From JABDQW01 sp942492025 (lineage in GTDB: Bacteria; Pseudomonadota; Gammaproteobacteria; SZUA-229): a stretch of DNA of 64,000 nt. Under the pieces are notes generated by a model, which made no database searches, was not told the DNA's origin, and worked only from the letters and a program-made list of their open reading frames with translations. Every line of letters starts with the position of its first letter. Position 1 is the stretch's first letter. The stretch covers positions 680,713 to 744,712 of the forward strand of contig CALODJ010000006.1 of the NCBI GenBank assembly GCA_942492025.1. Reading direction: 5' to 3'. Below, in pieces: positions 34,215 to 42,598 of this stretch. The position numbers and the translations under genes were made by a program.

Positions 34215-35120
34215 CTACAGCGGTCTCTGATTCCAGCGTTTCTGCCACTTTCGCGCAAAGGGCAGATGCTTGCCGTATTCATAAATCGCAAGCCCGCTGA
34301 GGATCAGGGCCGTGCCCAGCCAGACGCGTGCATTGATAACCTCGTCATTCAGCAATGCACCTACCAGTAGCGCGGTGACGGGCGTGATCAGTGCGATTAA
34401 TGCAACACGTTCAGCATTCAATTTTTTCAACAGGTAAAAGTACAATGGAAAACCCACTGCTGATCCCAGCAATGCCAGATACACAATCGACAGCATCGTT
34501 ATTGTAGTGAACTGCTCAGGCCATCTGTGCGACAGCAGAAAATTCAAAACGAATAGAGGAGTGGCCACGATAAGGCTGCCTGCGGTGATCGAGATCGCCG
34601 GCAGCTCGGTCTTGAGTTTTTGCAGGAGTACAGCGCCCAGCGAGTGTGAGACGGTGCCGATGGTTATGCCGGCAACACCCATCCAGGCCGCATCGGTCAG
34701 CGTGAGTCCTTCGGCGAAGACCAGGGCAAGGCCGGCCAGTCCCAGCAACATGCCGATCACACGGCCCGTTGTAAGATTGTTTTCATGCAAGATGAAGCTC
34801 GCGAAAGCGCTGGTTATCAGTGGTGCCAGGCCAAAGATTACCGATATCCAGCCCGATGGAATAAATTGCGCCGACCAGTAAACCAGGCTCATGGCGATGA
34901 ACAAAGACAGGCCGCTGACCAGGTACACAGTGCGTGCATGTCTGCTCCAGGGCAGCGCTAGGCCTTTCAGTTGAACCATGAGCAACAGCGCCAGCAGGCC
35001 GATGAGCATACGGGCAGCGACACCGAATTCGTATCCGACACCAATACTGCTCCACTGGATCGCGAGTGGCGTTGTGCTCCAGATCACGATGACCGTCAAG
35101 TATGCGGCGGGCACAGACAA
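34215..35120 (-). CDS. EamA/DMT-family transporter
   Basis: 301 aa, ten predicted membrane helices in two EamA repeats (about 5-135 and 145-285). Typical signatures: TPLAIQWSSIGVGYEF, ALVFAEGLTLTDAAWMGV and the C-terminal GLAIYEYGKHLPFARKW. The family exports amino acids or other metabolites; the substrate is unknown. The start is a TTG at 35120 with AGAGG upstream. A terminator hairpin and a short leader frame lie just upstream, suggesting attenuation-type control. Confidence 0.85.
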   Translation of the reverse strand: MSVPAAYLTVIVIWSTTPLAIQWSSIGVGYEFGVAARMLIGLLALLLMVQLKGLALPWSRHARTVYLVSGLSLFIAMSLVYWSAQFIPSGWISVIFGLAPLITSAFASFILHENNLTTGRVIGMLLGLAGLALVFAEGLTLTDAAWMGVAGITIGTVSHSLGAVLLQKLKTELPAISITAGSLIVATPLFVLNFLLSHRWPEQFTTITMLSIVYLALLGSAVGFPLYFYLLKKLNAERVALIALITPVTALLVGALLNDEVINARVWLGTALILSGLAIYEYGKHLPFARKWQKRWNQRPL

Positions 35121-35150
35121 TGTTTTTCAAACCTCTTTGAAAGTGACAAT

Positions 35151-35181
35151 AAAAAAGGCCGCTGATGGTATGTCAGCGGCC
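35151..35181 (-). terminator. Terminator or attenuator upstream of the EamA gene
   Basis: Stem GGCCGCTGA/TCAGCGGCC (35157-35165, 35173-35181) followed on the minus strand by TTTTTT. It lies 31 bp before the EamA start and 165 bp after oxyR. It may simply end oxyR, or it may attenuate transcription into the transporter gene. Confidence 0.75.
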
Positions 35182-35210
35182 TGATGAAATCAGATAAAGC
35201 GTAATCTGGT

Positions 35211-35300
35211 TTATTGCACAGCAACAGGCCACCGATCATGATGCCACACGGGCAGCATGATCATGCATCGAATCAGGGCAAGTAGAGCTGTTGCAATCAT
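35211..35300 (-). CDS. Possible 29-residue leader peptide
   Basis: ATG at 35300, TAA at 35211-35213. The product begins MIATALLALIRCMIMLPVW. A TTGACA -35-like site lies upstream (about 35331-35336) and the terminator hairpin begins 30 bp after the stop. The position fits a leader peptide, but no single amino acid is strongly repeated and the ribosome-binding site is weak. Could be chance. Confidence 0.25.
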   Translation of the reverse strand: MIATALLALIRCMIMLPVWHHDRWPVAVQ

Positions 35301-35345
35301 GCGTTGATGGTTACTTTTTTTACTGTGTCTGTCAATAGTGGTCGA

Positions 35346-36290
35346 TCATGCGGCTATTTTATTGCTGCGTGTATATTTGACACAGCCCAGCTTGCAGGCG
35401 CGAATAGACTTGTTGATGACGTCAATGACCTTTGGTCGCGGAAAGGACACGCGCCAGGCCAGTGCCACGGTTCGGTGAGGAACGGGGTTGCTGAAGCGGC
35501 GAATGCTCAGCAGGCGTTGCGAATAACTGTGCGCACCGGCAGCCGTGCAGGGCAGTACCGTTACTCCCAGCCCGGACACCACCATGTGACGAATGGTCTC
35601 CAGCGAGCTGCCTTCGATGGTGTGTGCCAGGTCGCCGACGAGTCCGGGCTTGGGTATGCAGGCCGGGCAGGCCTCCAGCACATGATCGCGAAAACAATGG
35701 CCCTTGCCGAGCAGTAGCACGTTCTCTTCTTCGAGCTGTGAAGATGTGATGGTTTTACGCGCGGTCAGTGGATGTGAGGACGGCAGCAGTACAACAAAGG
35801 GCTCATCATACAGGGGCTGGGTAACGATGCCTTGTGCGACGAATGGCAGCGCGATGATAATGACGTCGAGTTCGCCCTGTTTGAGTTTTTCGGTTAATAC
35901 CGAGGTGTAATTTTCCTCAACAATAAGCGGCATTTCCGTTGCGGTTTTTCTCAATAGCGGTATGAGTGCCGGGTAAAGATAGGGGCCAATGGTATAGATC
36001 GCGCCGACGCGCAGAGGGCCAGACAACTGGTTTTTACCATGCATGGCGACCCGCTTGACGTTGTCGGCTGCCTCAAGCGCCAGCTGCGCCTGTTGTACCA
36101 CGCGTTCACCCACGGGTGATAAGGAGATTTCGCTGCTGCCTCTCTCAAAAATGGACACACCGAGCTCGTCTTCCAGCTTCTTGATGGCAACACTCAGCGT
36201 CGGTTGGCTGACATGACAGCTTGTGGCGGCCCGGCCAAAGTGGCGTTCGCGAGCGACCGCAACGATATAGCGTAGTTCAGTCAGGGTCAT
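35346..36290 (-). CDS. oxyR: Hydrogen-peroxide-sensing LysR-type regulator OxyR
   Basis: 314 aa. N-terminal LysR helix-turn-helix (about 1-60: HFGRAATSCHVSQPTLSVAIKKLE). Regulatory domain with the peroxidatic pair Cys199 and Cys208 in GKGHCFRDHVLEACP, at the same numbering as E. coli OxyR, so the disulfide switch should work. It activates peroxide-defence genes. No katG or ahp gene is adjacent in the window. A match to the OxyR half-site pattern lies upstream. Confidence 0.93.
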   Translation of the reverse strand: MTLTELRYIVAVARERHFGRAATSCHVSQPTLSVAIKKLEDELGVSIFERGSSEISLSPVGERVVQQAQLALEAADNVKRVAMHGKNQLSGPLRVGAIYTIGPYLYPALIPLLRKTATEMPLIVEENYTSVLTEKLKQGELDVIIIALPFVAQGIVTQPLYDEPFVVLLPSSHPLTARKTITSSQLEEENVLLLGKGHCFRDHVLEACPACIPKPGLVGDLAHTIEGSSLETIRHMVVSGLGVTVLPCTAAGAHSYSQRLLSIRRFSNPVPHRTVALAWRVSFPRPKVIDVINKSIRACKLGCVKYTRSNKIAA

Positions 36291-36365
36291 GGTTGGAGGC
36301 TGTGATCAATAGAAACTAGTAATACCAGGCAAATATCGATAGTTATGATTTAACGGTTATTAATC

Positions 36366-36380
36366 ATAGCAAGAAACTAT
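36366..36380. promoter_or_regulatory. OxyR-type site ATAG-N7-CTAT upstream of oxyR
   Basis: ATAGCAAGAAACTAT fits the OxyR/LysR dyad ATAG-N7-CTAT exactly, 76 bp upstream of the oxyR start. Only one of the two tandem dyads of the full consensus is clear. Negative autoregulation is the usual role. Confidence 0.5.
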
Positions 36381-36433
36381 TGATGGTTATTGATTTTTCT
36401 CTACGGAATCTTGACGGTGCAGGATGATGCCTT

Positions 36434-36510
36434 GCCGGGCCGTGTGTTGCACGAAGGCGGATACGCACTGTTGACGCTTTTATAGTGCCATATTTCTCAT
36501 CCGATGGACG
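36434..36510. repeat. Degenerate repeat remnants between oxyR and usp
   Basis: GCCGGGCCGTGTGTTGCACG continuing AAGGCGGAT (36434-36462) is a worn copy of the second repeat family. CATATTTCTCATCCGATGGACGA (about 36488-36510) is a worn copy of the left end of the 11125-11274 element. Confidence 0.4.
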
Positions 36511-36535
36511 AACCAGAATTTGCCGAGGCCGAAGA

Positions 36536-37507
36536 CTATCCGGCCTTGCTGACATCAAGCACTTCGCCCTCGCGTTCCAGCAGCGAAACAAACTCGTCGG
36601 GTTTTACACCCACCACGTCACACTTCAAATAATCTAATACCCGCATGGCCCGGGTGCCCAGCAACACGGACTGCAGGTTTTTATGGGGACGCGCGCCCAT
36701 GATGACCAGGTCTATATGATTGTCGCCGACCATGTTCACGATCGTGGCCTCGGGCGACCCCGTTACCATATGAATCCGGTCTTCATTGACTTCAACCTGA
36801 TACTCCTTCAGGACGCTGCCGCATTTGTCTATGAACGCTTTTTTCAGCGTGTTGACATAGTCGGTCAGATCTGCACGCAACTTGTTTTTCTTGAAGCCTT
36901 TATCTCCGTACAGGGGCATGGCGTGCAAGTAGTGTAATTCGCTGCCGTTGGCCTCCGCGATGGTAGCAGCGGTGCGCAACACCTTGACGTCCAGCGCATC
37001 GCAGGCAATGTCACTATGCGTGCCGCCGAGGGTTGCAAGCACCCGCCTGGGGCGCATGCCGGTTTTTCCTTTGGAGATCCAGAGCGTGCAAGGGCAGTGC
37101 TGCAATAGATCCCTGGAGGGGCATTCCAGCAACATTCGGCTTAATTTGTGATTGTGTTTCGCGGTGATTTTGACGAGATCGTGTTTGTTTTTCATGACCT
37201 CGCGTGAGATTTCAATGAATGTCTTGCCCCAGACGAGTTCAGAGCTGATGTTCTCCAGGCCTTGTTCTCTGGCAATGCCGACCATTTCGTCGAGGACTGC
37301 CTGTCTTTCCCCTATGATGCGCTTTTTCAACTTGCCCGGATGGCGCACGTTCCACCACTCCTTGGTATCCTTCGGGTAGTCGCTTATTACATGTAACAGC
37401 TTGACCGCGGCCTGATGTTTTTTTGCGAGCGCAATGGCCTGTTCTAGCATGCCGACGCTGCCTGAGTTTGTCTGGACACATACCAGGATACTATTAAACT
37501 GACTCAT
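36536..37507 (-). CDS. Tandem-domain universal stress protein
   Basis: 323 aa with two UspA domains, as in UspE: SILVCVQTNSGSVGMLEQAIALAKK with KLLHVISD (first), and VLATLGGTHSDIACDALDVKVLRTAA with the GSPEATIVNMVGDNHIDLVIMGARPHKNLQSVLLGTRA nucleotide-loop region (second). The first domain lacks the usual G-x2-G-x9-G loop, while the second keeps VIMGARPHKNLQSVLLG. Lies 98 bp after fccB on the same strand, so it may be co-transcribed with the sulfide operon. Confidence 0.85.
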   Translation of the reverse strand: MSQFNSILVCVQTNSGSVGMLEQAIALAKKHQAAVKLLHVISDYPKDTKEWWNVRHPGKLKKRIIGERQAVLDEMVGIAREQGLENISSELVWGKTFIEISREVMKNKHDLVKITAKHNHKLSRMLLECPSRDLLQHCPCTLWISKGKTGMRPRRVLATLGGTHSDIACDALDVKVLRTAATIAEANGSELHYLHAMPLYGDKGFKKNKLRADLTDYVNTLKKAFIDKCGSVLKEYQVEVNEDRIHMVTGSPEATIVNMVGDNHIDLVIMGARPHKNLQSVLLGTRAMRVLDYLKCDVVGVKPDEFVSLLEREGEVLDVSKAG

Positions 37508-37605
37508 GATATCTACCTTTCGTTGTAGCGAATAACCGGCAGGATTTGGTTGCTAACAGCATTGTAGTTTTGCCTCTTTGAACGTTATTCCGTACTGCCA
37601 TTTGG

Positions 37606-38889
37606 TCAACCAAAGATGTCGGCGGTAATGTTGTCGAACCAGCTTCTGGCATAGGTGGCTTCCTTTTTGCGCTCCCATGCGGACGCGTTTAGCGGCGATA
37701 CCCCGCCGGCATCTTCAACAGCGATGATTTTACGGTCTTTGAGAGTATAGACAGCCGTTACCGAGATGCCATAATCGGGCGCAAGGATGCTGTAGCAGGT
37801 GTTGACGTACGAGGGCAGCGGCGGTTTAGCGCCATCGATCAACGCACTGACGGCAGCTGCGCACACTTTTGCCTGGCTATTGGCTGAGTACCCGGACTTG
37901 GGCATGGCGCCTGCGATACAGGCATCACCGATAACATGCACGTTCTCGCGGTTGCTGGACTCAAAGGTCTGTTGATCGACGGGGCACCAGCCCTGATCGT
38001 TGGTCAGTCCGGCATGCTTCGCGATATGGCCCGCTTTTTGTGGTGGAATCACATTGATAACATCGCCCTTGTGTACCTCAAATTCGGTGTACAGCCTGCG
38101 CTTTTGCGCATCAACGCGTAAAACCTTGCCATCGTTCGCTGCGGATACCCAGCTGATCATTCCCGGGTAATGTTGTTCCCAACCCTGCTCGAACAGTGCT
38201 TGTTTGTCGAAGCGGTCTTTTGAGTCGAGAATGATGATCTTGGATCGCGTTTTGCCCAGCTTTTGCAAGTAATGGGCGATCAGGGCGGCTCGTTCGTAGG
38301 GCGCGGGCGGGCACTTATACGGGTTCGGTGGCGCCGTGATGTAGACCTTACCGCCGTCTGGCATCTCCTCGAGCTGCTTGCGCAATAGCAGGGTCTGTTC
38401 CCCGGCATCCCAAGCGTGGGGCAGCAGTTGTGCTGCAGCTTCATCGTAACCCTCGATCGCTTGCCATCTGAAGCTGATGCCGGGAGCGACGATCAGACGA
38501 TCATAGCCGTACTGCTGACCGCTCAGGGTCTCTACTATCCGTCGGTCGGCGTCAATCCCGGTCACCTCGTCGTGAATCACATTGACGCCATAAAAGGCGG
38601 TCAGCGGCTCATAACCGAAAGACAGGCTCGCGAGATCGCGTTCCCCCGCGATCACTTCGTTACTGAGTGCGCAGGAAACGAACTGCTTTTCTTTCTCGAT
38701 CAGGAGAACCTCTACACGCGGATCCGCCAGTCGCAGGTATTTCGCTGCGGTTGCACCCCCATAGCCACCACCGACCACGATCACACGCGCCTTGTAGGCA
38801 CCGCGACTGAGCGCAGGATAACCCAGCAACCCGCTCGCTGTCGTGCTTCCCAGAAGGGCGAGGAATGTGCGTCGGTTCAGTGTGTTCAT
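37606..38889 (-). CDS. fccB: Flavocytochrome c sulfide dehydrogenase, flavoprotein subunit
   Basis: Oxidises sulfide in the periplasm and passes electrons to the heme subunit FccA. Tat signal (NRRTFLALLG) at the N-terminus. FAD-binding VIVVGGGYGGATAAKYLR (about 36-53). Cys73 in FVSCALSNEVI corresponds to the covalent FAD cysteine, and Cys193 (YKCPPAPYE) and Cys365 (VNTCYS) to the redox-active pair. Second FAD motif HVIGDACIAGAMPKSGYSAN. 427 aa, typical. Twelve bp after fccA. Confidence 0.94.
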   Translation of the reverse strand: MNTLNRRTFLALLGSTTASGLLGYPALSRGAYKARVIVVGGGYGGATAAKYLRLADPRVEVLLIEKEKQFVSCALSNEVIAGERDLASLSFGYEPLTAFYGVNVIHDEVTGIDADRRIVETLSGQQYGYDRLIVAPGISFRWQAIEGYDEAAAQLLPHAWDAGEQTLLLRKQLEEMPDGGKVYITAPPNPYKCPPAPYERAALIAHYLQKLGKTRSKIIILDSKDRFDKQALFEQGWEQHYPGMISWVSAANDGKVLRVDAQKRRLYTEFEVHKGDVINVIPPQKAGHIAKHAGLTNDQGWCPVDQQTFESSNRENVHVIGDACIAGAMPKSGYSANSQAKVCAAAVSALIDGAKPPLPSYVNTCYSILAPDYGISVTAVYTLKDRKIIAVEDAGGVSPLNASAWERKKEATYARSWFDNITADIFG

Positions 38890-38901
38890 GGTAGCGTCTC
38901 C

Positions 38902-39513
38902 TCAGCGCTGACTGGCATAAAAATTCGCGAGTGCATTCAGATCTTCCTTCTCCAACTCGCTGATCGCTATAACCATGAGCAGGTGCGGCATCGTACGTTC
39001 CCGAAGCCAGTATTCCTCGAGCACAATCTCCAGATAGCCACGCCATTGACCAGCCAATCTGGGAACCAGATCATCCTGATAGCGTCCGTTATCCTTATGG
39101 CAGGTACTGCAGCCATCGCGGTGAATCCGCTTGCCGCGCTTGATCAATTTCGGATCCAGCTCTTGCTGGGGTGAGATCCAAACCTGAGAGGCAAAGAAGG
39201 CCGCCAATGCTTCGATCTGATCGTCATCATAACCTCTAGCCACGCGCCCCATGATCGTCGATGGTCTCTTACCGCTTTTGTAGTCGCGCAAGGTCTGCTT
39301 GAGGTAGGTCTGGGGAAGTCCTGCGATAATGGGCATGGGACTAGAGCTGTGTCCGCGGGTGCCATGACAGCCGGCGCAGGTATCAGCCAGCATGCGATGG
39401 CTCGGTTGGGCGTAGACAGCGGGCACGTGGAGTAATAACAACAATATGGCCAATGGGCAAAGCATGGCTATGTGCATTGTGCATGGGGTAAACAGACTTA
39501 TTCGTTTTGGCAT
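38902..39513 (-). CDS. fccA: Diheme cytochrome c, sulfide dehydrogenase heme subunit
   Basis: 203 aa with a signal peptide (to about residue 35) and two class I cytochrome c domains: CAGCH (46-50) and CSTCH (135-139), each with a downstream Met ligand candidate (SPMPIIAGLP... and ERTMPHLL). It receives electrons from the FAD of FccB and passes them to soluble cytochrome c. 43 bp after the NrfD gene, so it is in the same operon. The start could also be the internal ATG at 39477. Confidence 0.92.
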   Translation of the reverse strand: MPKRISLFTPCTMHIAMLCPLAILLLLLHVPAVYAQPSHRMLADTCAGCHGTRGHSSSPMPIIAGLPQTYLKQTLRDYKSGKRPSTIMGRVARGYDDDQIEALAAFFASQVWISPQQELDPKLIKRGKRIHRDGCSTCHKDNGRYQDDLVPRLAGQWRGYLEIVLEEYWLRERTMPHLLMVIAISELEKEDLNALANFYASQR

Positions 39514-39556
39514 AATCGCTAAACCTCATTTGCTATCAGCATAGGTCGGCGGGGCA

Positions 39557-40726
39557 CTATTTCGTCTCGGGTGCATCGCTGATTACCGGTATGAACCTGC
39601 TGATGAGGTAAAACACCACAAAAGGCGCGCTCAGAATAATGACGGCCGGGAGCACGCCTTCACGCGCGAGGAACTCGAAATGGAACTCGGTGAAACCGCG
39701 GTCCGATTTGGAAATCAGCTGGCCTCCCACGACGATGTTAAAGCGCATTAACAACACCTGCAGAACCAGCAGGAAACTGGCCAGATTGGCCAGATAAAGC
39801 AGTGCCTTGCCCCATGGTTTGAAAATGGTGATGTAGCCCAGTATCAGAAACGGTACCACGGATAGCACCAGGAGTTGGCCAACAATGAAGGTGCCATACA
39901 AGGGACCCGACAGCAGCGGACCGATAACCGACCAGTGATGGCCATGCTCGTAAGCGACATAGATGATTTCCAGTGATTCCAGGAAAAAATCGATAATGAA
40001 AAATCCCCACAGAAACACCATCAGTTTTTGGATCATTGGAAAGTCGTAGGCTTGTTTGGTGCGCCAGCGGATGAAAGCGTACATCAGCATCAGCATGGCG
40101 ATACCGCTGACAATCGCTGACAGCAGGAAAATGATCGGCTGCAGTGGTGTTGCCCACCAGGCGTTCGCCTTGACGGATCCGAATATGAATCCCACGTAGC
40201 CATGGAGGAAACAGGCCCAGGGTATACCGATCGCGGCGAGAAAAGTCGTGAGTTTGTGGTCGAACCTAGCCGATTCTGGCGTATATTCCATCACACCAAG
40301 TGTCAGGCTTTTCCACACCAGGCCGGCCAGGCCTGTGGTTTCTTTTGCCTTTTGGATGAAGTACTCGCGGTAGACCAGCCAGAGTTCGACCATCAACAGA
40401 ATCATGTAGCTGCTGTAGACGAAACCGAATACACTCATGGCCGATGTGGTATGGGGCGTGAAGAATATATTGAATGCGCGCTGTGGTTGCCCGAGATGGA
40501 ACAGCAAGGGCACGGCGGCGAACAGGCCGAAGCAGAAGGCCGCTACCAAAGCGAAGCGGGCGATATTCTCAAATGCCTTGATCTGAAACACGTGGTAGAG
40601 CGATGAAACCACAAACGCGCCGGCTACCAGTCCCGTGATATACGGGTAGATAACGATCATTAGCGACCAGTGTATTTCGGCCTCGTTGGGAAAATAAAAA
40701 TTCAGTAGGGATTCGTTGGGCAGCAT
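39557..40726 (-). CDS. NrfD/PsrC-type integral membrane quinone-interacting subunit
   Basis: 389 aa from ATG 40726, about nine to ten membrane helices. NrfD family features: IHWSLMIVIYPYITGLVAGAFVVSSL, FHLGQPQRAFNIFFTPHTTSAMSVFG, and PWACFLHGYVGFIFGS. Members exchange electrons with the quinone pool next to a four-cluster ferredoxin subunit, which here ends 1 bp upstream. The open frame continues upstream over the neighbouring gene, but the family's N-terminus is at 40726. Comparable subunits are DsrP and NrfD. Confidence 0.88.
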   Translation of the reverse strand: MLPNESLLNFYFPNEAEIHWSLMIVIYPYITGLVAGAFVVSSLYHVFQIKAFENIARFALVAAFCFGLFAAVPLLFHLGQPQRAFNIFFTPHTTSAMSVFGFVYSSYMILLMVELWLVYREYFIQKAKETTGLAGLVWKSLTLGVMEYTPESARFDHKLTTFLAAIGIPWACFLHGYVGFIFGSVKANAWWATPLQPIIFLLSAIVSGIAMLMLMYAFIRWRTKQAYDFPMIQKLMVFLWGFFIIDFFLESLEIIYVAYEHGHHWSVIGPLLSGPLYGTFIVGQLLVLSVVPFLILGYITIFKPWGKALLYLANLASFLLVLQVLLMRFNIVVGGQLISKSDRGFTEFHFEFLAREGVLPAVIILSAPFVVFYLISRFIPVISDAPETK

Positions 40727-40727
40727 G

Positions 40728-41504
40728 TCACACCACGACTCTGGGCAGGCTGAGGTACAGGCACATGGATTCCGTATGGGCATCGGGTTTGAGCACATCC
40801 CACTGGTCCGCCTGGCGCACCTTGGCCACGGTGCTGTTCGGATCGTTGAGGTCACCAAACAGCCTGGCCTGTGTCGGGCAGACCGTGACGCAAGCGGGCA
40901 GTTTGCCCTTCGACACGCGGTGATAACACCAGGTGCATTTATCGGCGATGCGTTTTTCGTGATTGATGAAACGCACGCCATAAGGACAGGCCTGGACGCA
41001 ATAGCTACAGCCAATGCAGTGCTCGGAATCAACCAGCACAAAACCCTCCGGGGATCGGTAGGTCGCCCCTACAGGGCATACCTGGATGCACGGCGCTTCC
41101 GCGCAATGGTTGCACAGCTTCGGAACGAAAAAGGAGTTAATCGATTCTTCGGCGAGCCCTTCATCGACTTCATCAAAGCCGTTCATACCGCCTTGTGGTG
41201 AATCGATGTGGACACCGTTGGGTGTTACGACATAACGCTCGATCCAGGTTCTGAATTGCCCCTCGGGAACATCATTCTCGATATTGCAGGCACGGACACA
41301 CTCCCCGCAGCCGATACAGCGACTGACATCAACGACAAAAGCGTAATCGTGTTCGAGCGACGGCGCTGTGCCACCGTCCTCGTCTGAAGCGCTCAGCGCG
41401 GCGACGACAGGATGACGATACACCATGAATAACCCGGCAGCGGCGCTTCCAGCCAGCAATTTCTGCAGGAAAACCCGTCTCGCATTTGAACTCGGGGTTG
41501 TCAT
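40728..41504 (-). CDS. Tat-exported four-cluster ferredoxin subunit (NrfC/DsrO/PsrB-like)
   Basis: 258 aa. A Tat-like N-terminus (ARRVFLQKLLAGSAAAG) directs it to the periplasm. Four cysteine groups bind [4Fe-4S] clusters: CIGCGECVRACN, CNHCAEAPCIQVCP, CIGCSYCVQACP and CTWCYHRVSKGKLPACVTVCP. In this family the clusters wire the membrane NrfD subunit to a periplasmic partner. The start overlaps the cytochrome stop (ATGA) and the stop is 1 bp from the NrfD start. No molybdopterin subunit is encoded nearby. Confidence 0.88.
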   Translation of the reverse strand: MTTPSSNARRVFLQKLLAGSAAAGLFMVYRHPVVAALSASDEDGGTAPSLEHDYAFVVDVSRCIGCGECVRACNIENDVPEGQFRTWIERYVVTPNGVHIDSPQGGMNGFDEVDEGLAEESINSFFVPKLCNHCAEAPCIQVCPVGATYRSPEGFVLVDSEHCIGCSYCVQACPYGVRFINHEKRIADKCTWCYHRVSKGKLPACVTVCPTQARLFGDLNDPNSTVAKVRQADQWDVLKPDAHTESMCLYLSLPRVVV

Positions 41505-42088
41505 AGTTGCACCTCGTCGATTGTTTTGGCCTTATCCTCTTTGTCTTTTTTCTGCTTTTTAAGTTTGTCTATTTTGGCCGCCATCTGTCGCGGGTTATGC
41601 GGACTGTGACAATCACGACAGGGCGTGGTGATTTCCACGTCGAAATACCAGTGTCCGGTATTTTCGGTATCGAATTGCGGAAAATCCTTTGGCCTGGAAA
41701 GGAGGGGGGCATGACAGCCGAGGCAGAGAGAGTTTTCACGGTTGATCTGCGCTGCGGCAAGCCGTTTGTTATCGCTGACGTGGGCGGACAGTGGTCCGTG
41801 GCAGCTTTCACAAGCGAGTCCTTTGTGGCTGCCTTTGGCTACAGTATCGAGCTGCGATTTATGTTTTGCGACCCGCTTTTGATCATGGCAACCTGCACCA
41901 CTGCATGTCTCGTTGCCGCCAAGCTGCATTGGCTGCAATTTCAGGTCTTCAAGCGAATCCACACGGTAAAACTTGTCGCCATCCCAGCTTGACGGTATCG
42001 CAAGGCTTCTGACTGCGACGAACCCGGCCACGACCAAGACCAGCAGCACAATCAGGCGATAGATATGCGACCTCGGCGAAACTTTCAT
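41501..42088 (-). CDS. Membrane-anchored tetraheme cytochrome c
   Basis: 195 aa from ATG 42088, which has GAGGAG 9 nt upstream. One N-terminal membrane anchor (about 11-28), then four heme sites: C62-x4-C67-H68 (CSGAGCH, an unusual CX4CH spacing), CESCH (93-97), CLGCH (122-126) and CRDCH (157-161). The tail is strongly Lys/Asp-rich. It probably passes electrons between the FeS/NrfD unit and soluble cytochromes or FccA, as NrfB or DsrJ do in related systems. First gene of the operon. Confidence 0.85.
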   Translation of the reverse strand: MKVSPRSHIYRLIVLLVLVVAGFVAVRSLAIPSSWDGDKFYRVDSLEDLKLQPMQLGGNETCSGAGCHDQKRVAKHKSQLDTVAKGSHKGLACESCHGPLSAHVSDNKRLAAAQINRENSLCLGCHAPLLSRPKDFPQFDTENTGHWYFDVEITTPCRDCHSPHNPRQMAAKIDKLKKQKKDKEDKAKTIDEVQL

Positions 42089-42598
42089 ACGGCCACTCCT
42101 CATGCAGTTAGGGCAGAACACGGTTTGTCAGCAGTGCACTGCGGATCCTGTTGCGTCGGGGGACCTTCCTAATTAAAAACAGCAGCCTTGTTTCTCTCGC
42201 GGTACCGATCCTCTTACAGATATCACCAACTGCCTGCTCGGGTGGTCGGTTTCGAGAATCAATCCTGGATAAAATGTCCTTGCTTATCTTACTAAGCTGC
42301 GATAACGGTCCCCCATCTTTTTGATATAGACTTTCTGGCAAGCTAGCAAACATGATGGCCGGTTACCTTGATATAGAGCAATAAAGTGGTATATAAGCAC
42401 CGTGTAACATTCGGAATAAATGCTTGGATTGATGCGCTATCGATCGACCATCTGGTGAGAAATGCGGACTGATAATCGGGTCGATATCGATCGAGCAGTC
42501 GTGTTGATTATAAGTGGGGGACAGCTATGATAGTTGATATAGACTAAGGGTAAACCTGAGAGTAAACAGCAATATTTGGGGAATGTGATTTTCCCTGG
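42089..42598. other. Intergenic region of about 510 bp upstream of the sulfide operon
   Basis: Divergent spacer between the cytochrome operon and the CBS-domain gene. It must hold both promoters, but no strong consensus is visible. A solo MITE end lies at 42452-42470 (CTGGTGAGAAATGCGGACT). The minus-strand frame 42108-42353 has no ribosome-binding site or recognisable content and is not called. Confidence 0.45.
42452..42470. repeat. Solo end of the MITE family
   Basis: CTGGTGAGAAATGCGGACT differs at one base from the consensus end. No partner end found. Confidence 0.6.

Noticed and set aside
40727..41041. N-terminal extension of the NrfD protein
   Set aside because: It lies antiphase inside the FeS-protein gene, and family alignment starts at the ATG at 40726.
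39557..42088. Complete dsrMKJOP or psrABC/nrfABCD operon
   Set aside because: The trio resembles the J/O/P or B/C/D subunits, but no DsrMK, PsrA or NrfA homologue is in the window.
42108..42353. 81-residue minus-strand frame upstream of the cytochrome operon
   Set aside because: Overlaps the cytochrome ribosome-binding region, has no Shine-Dalgarno and random-looking codon use.
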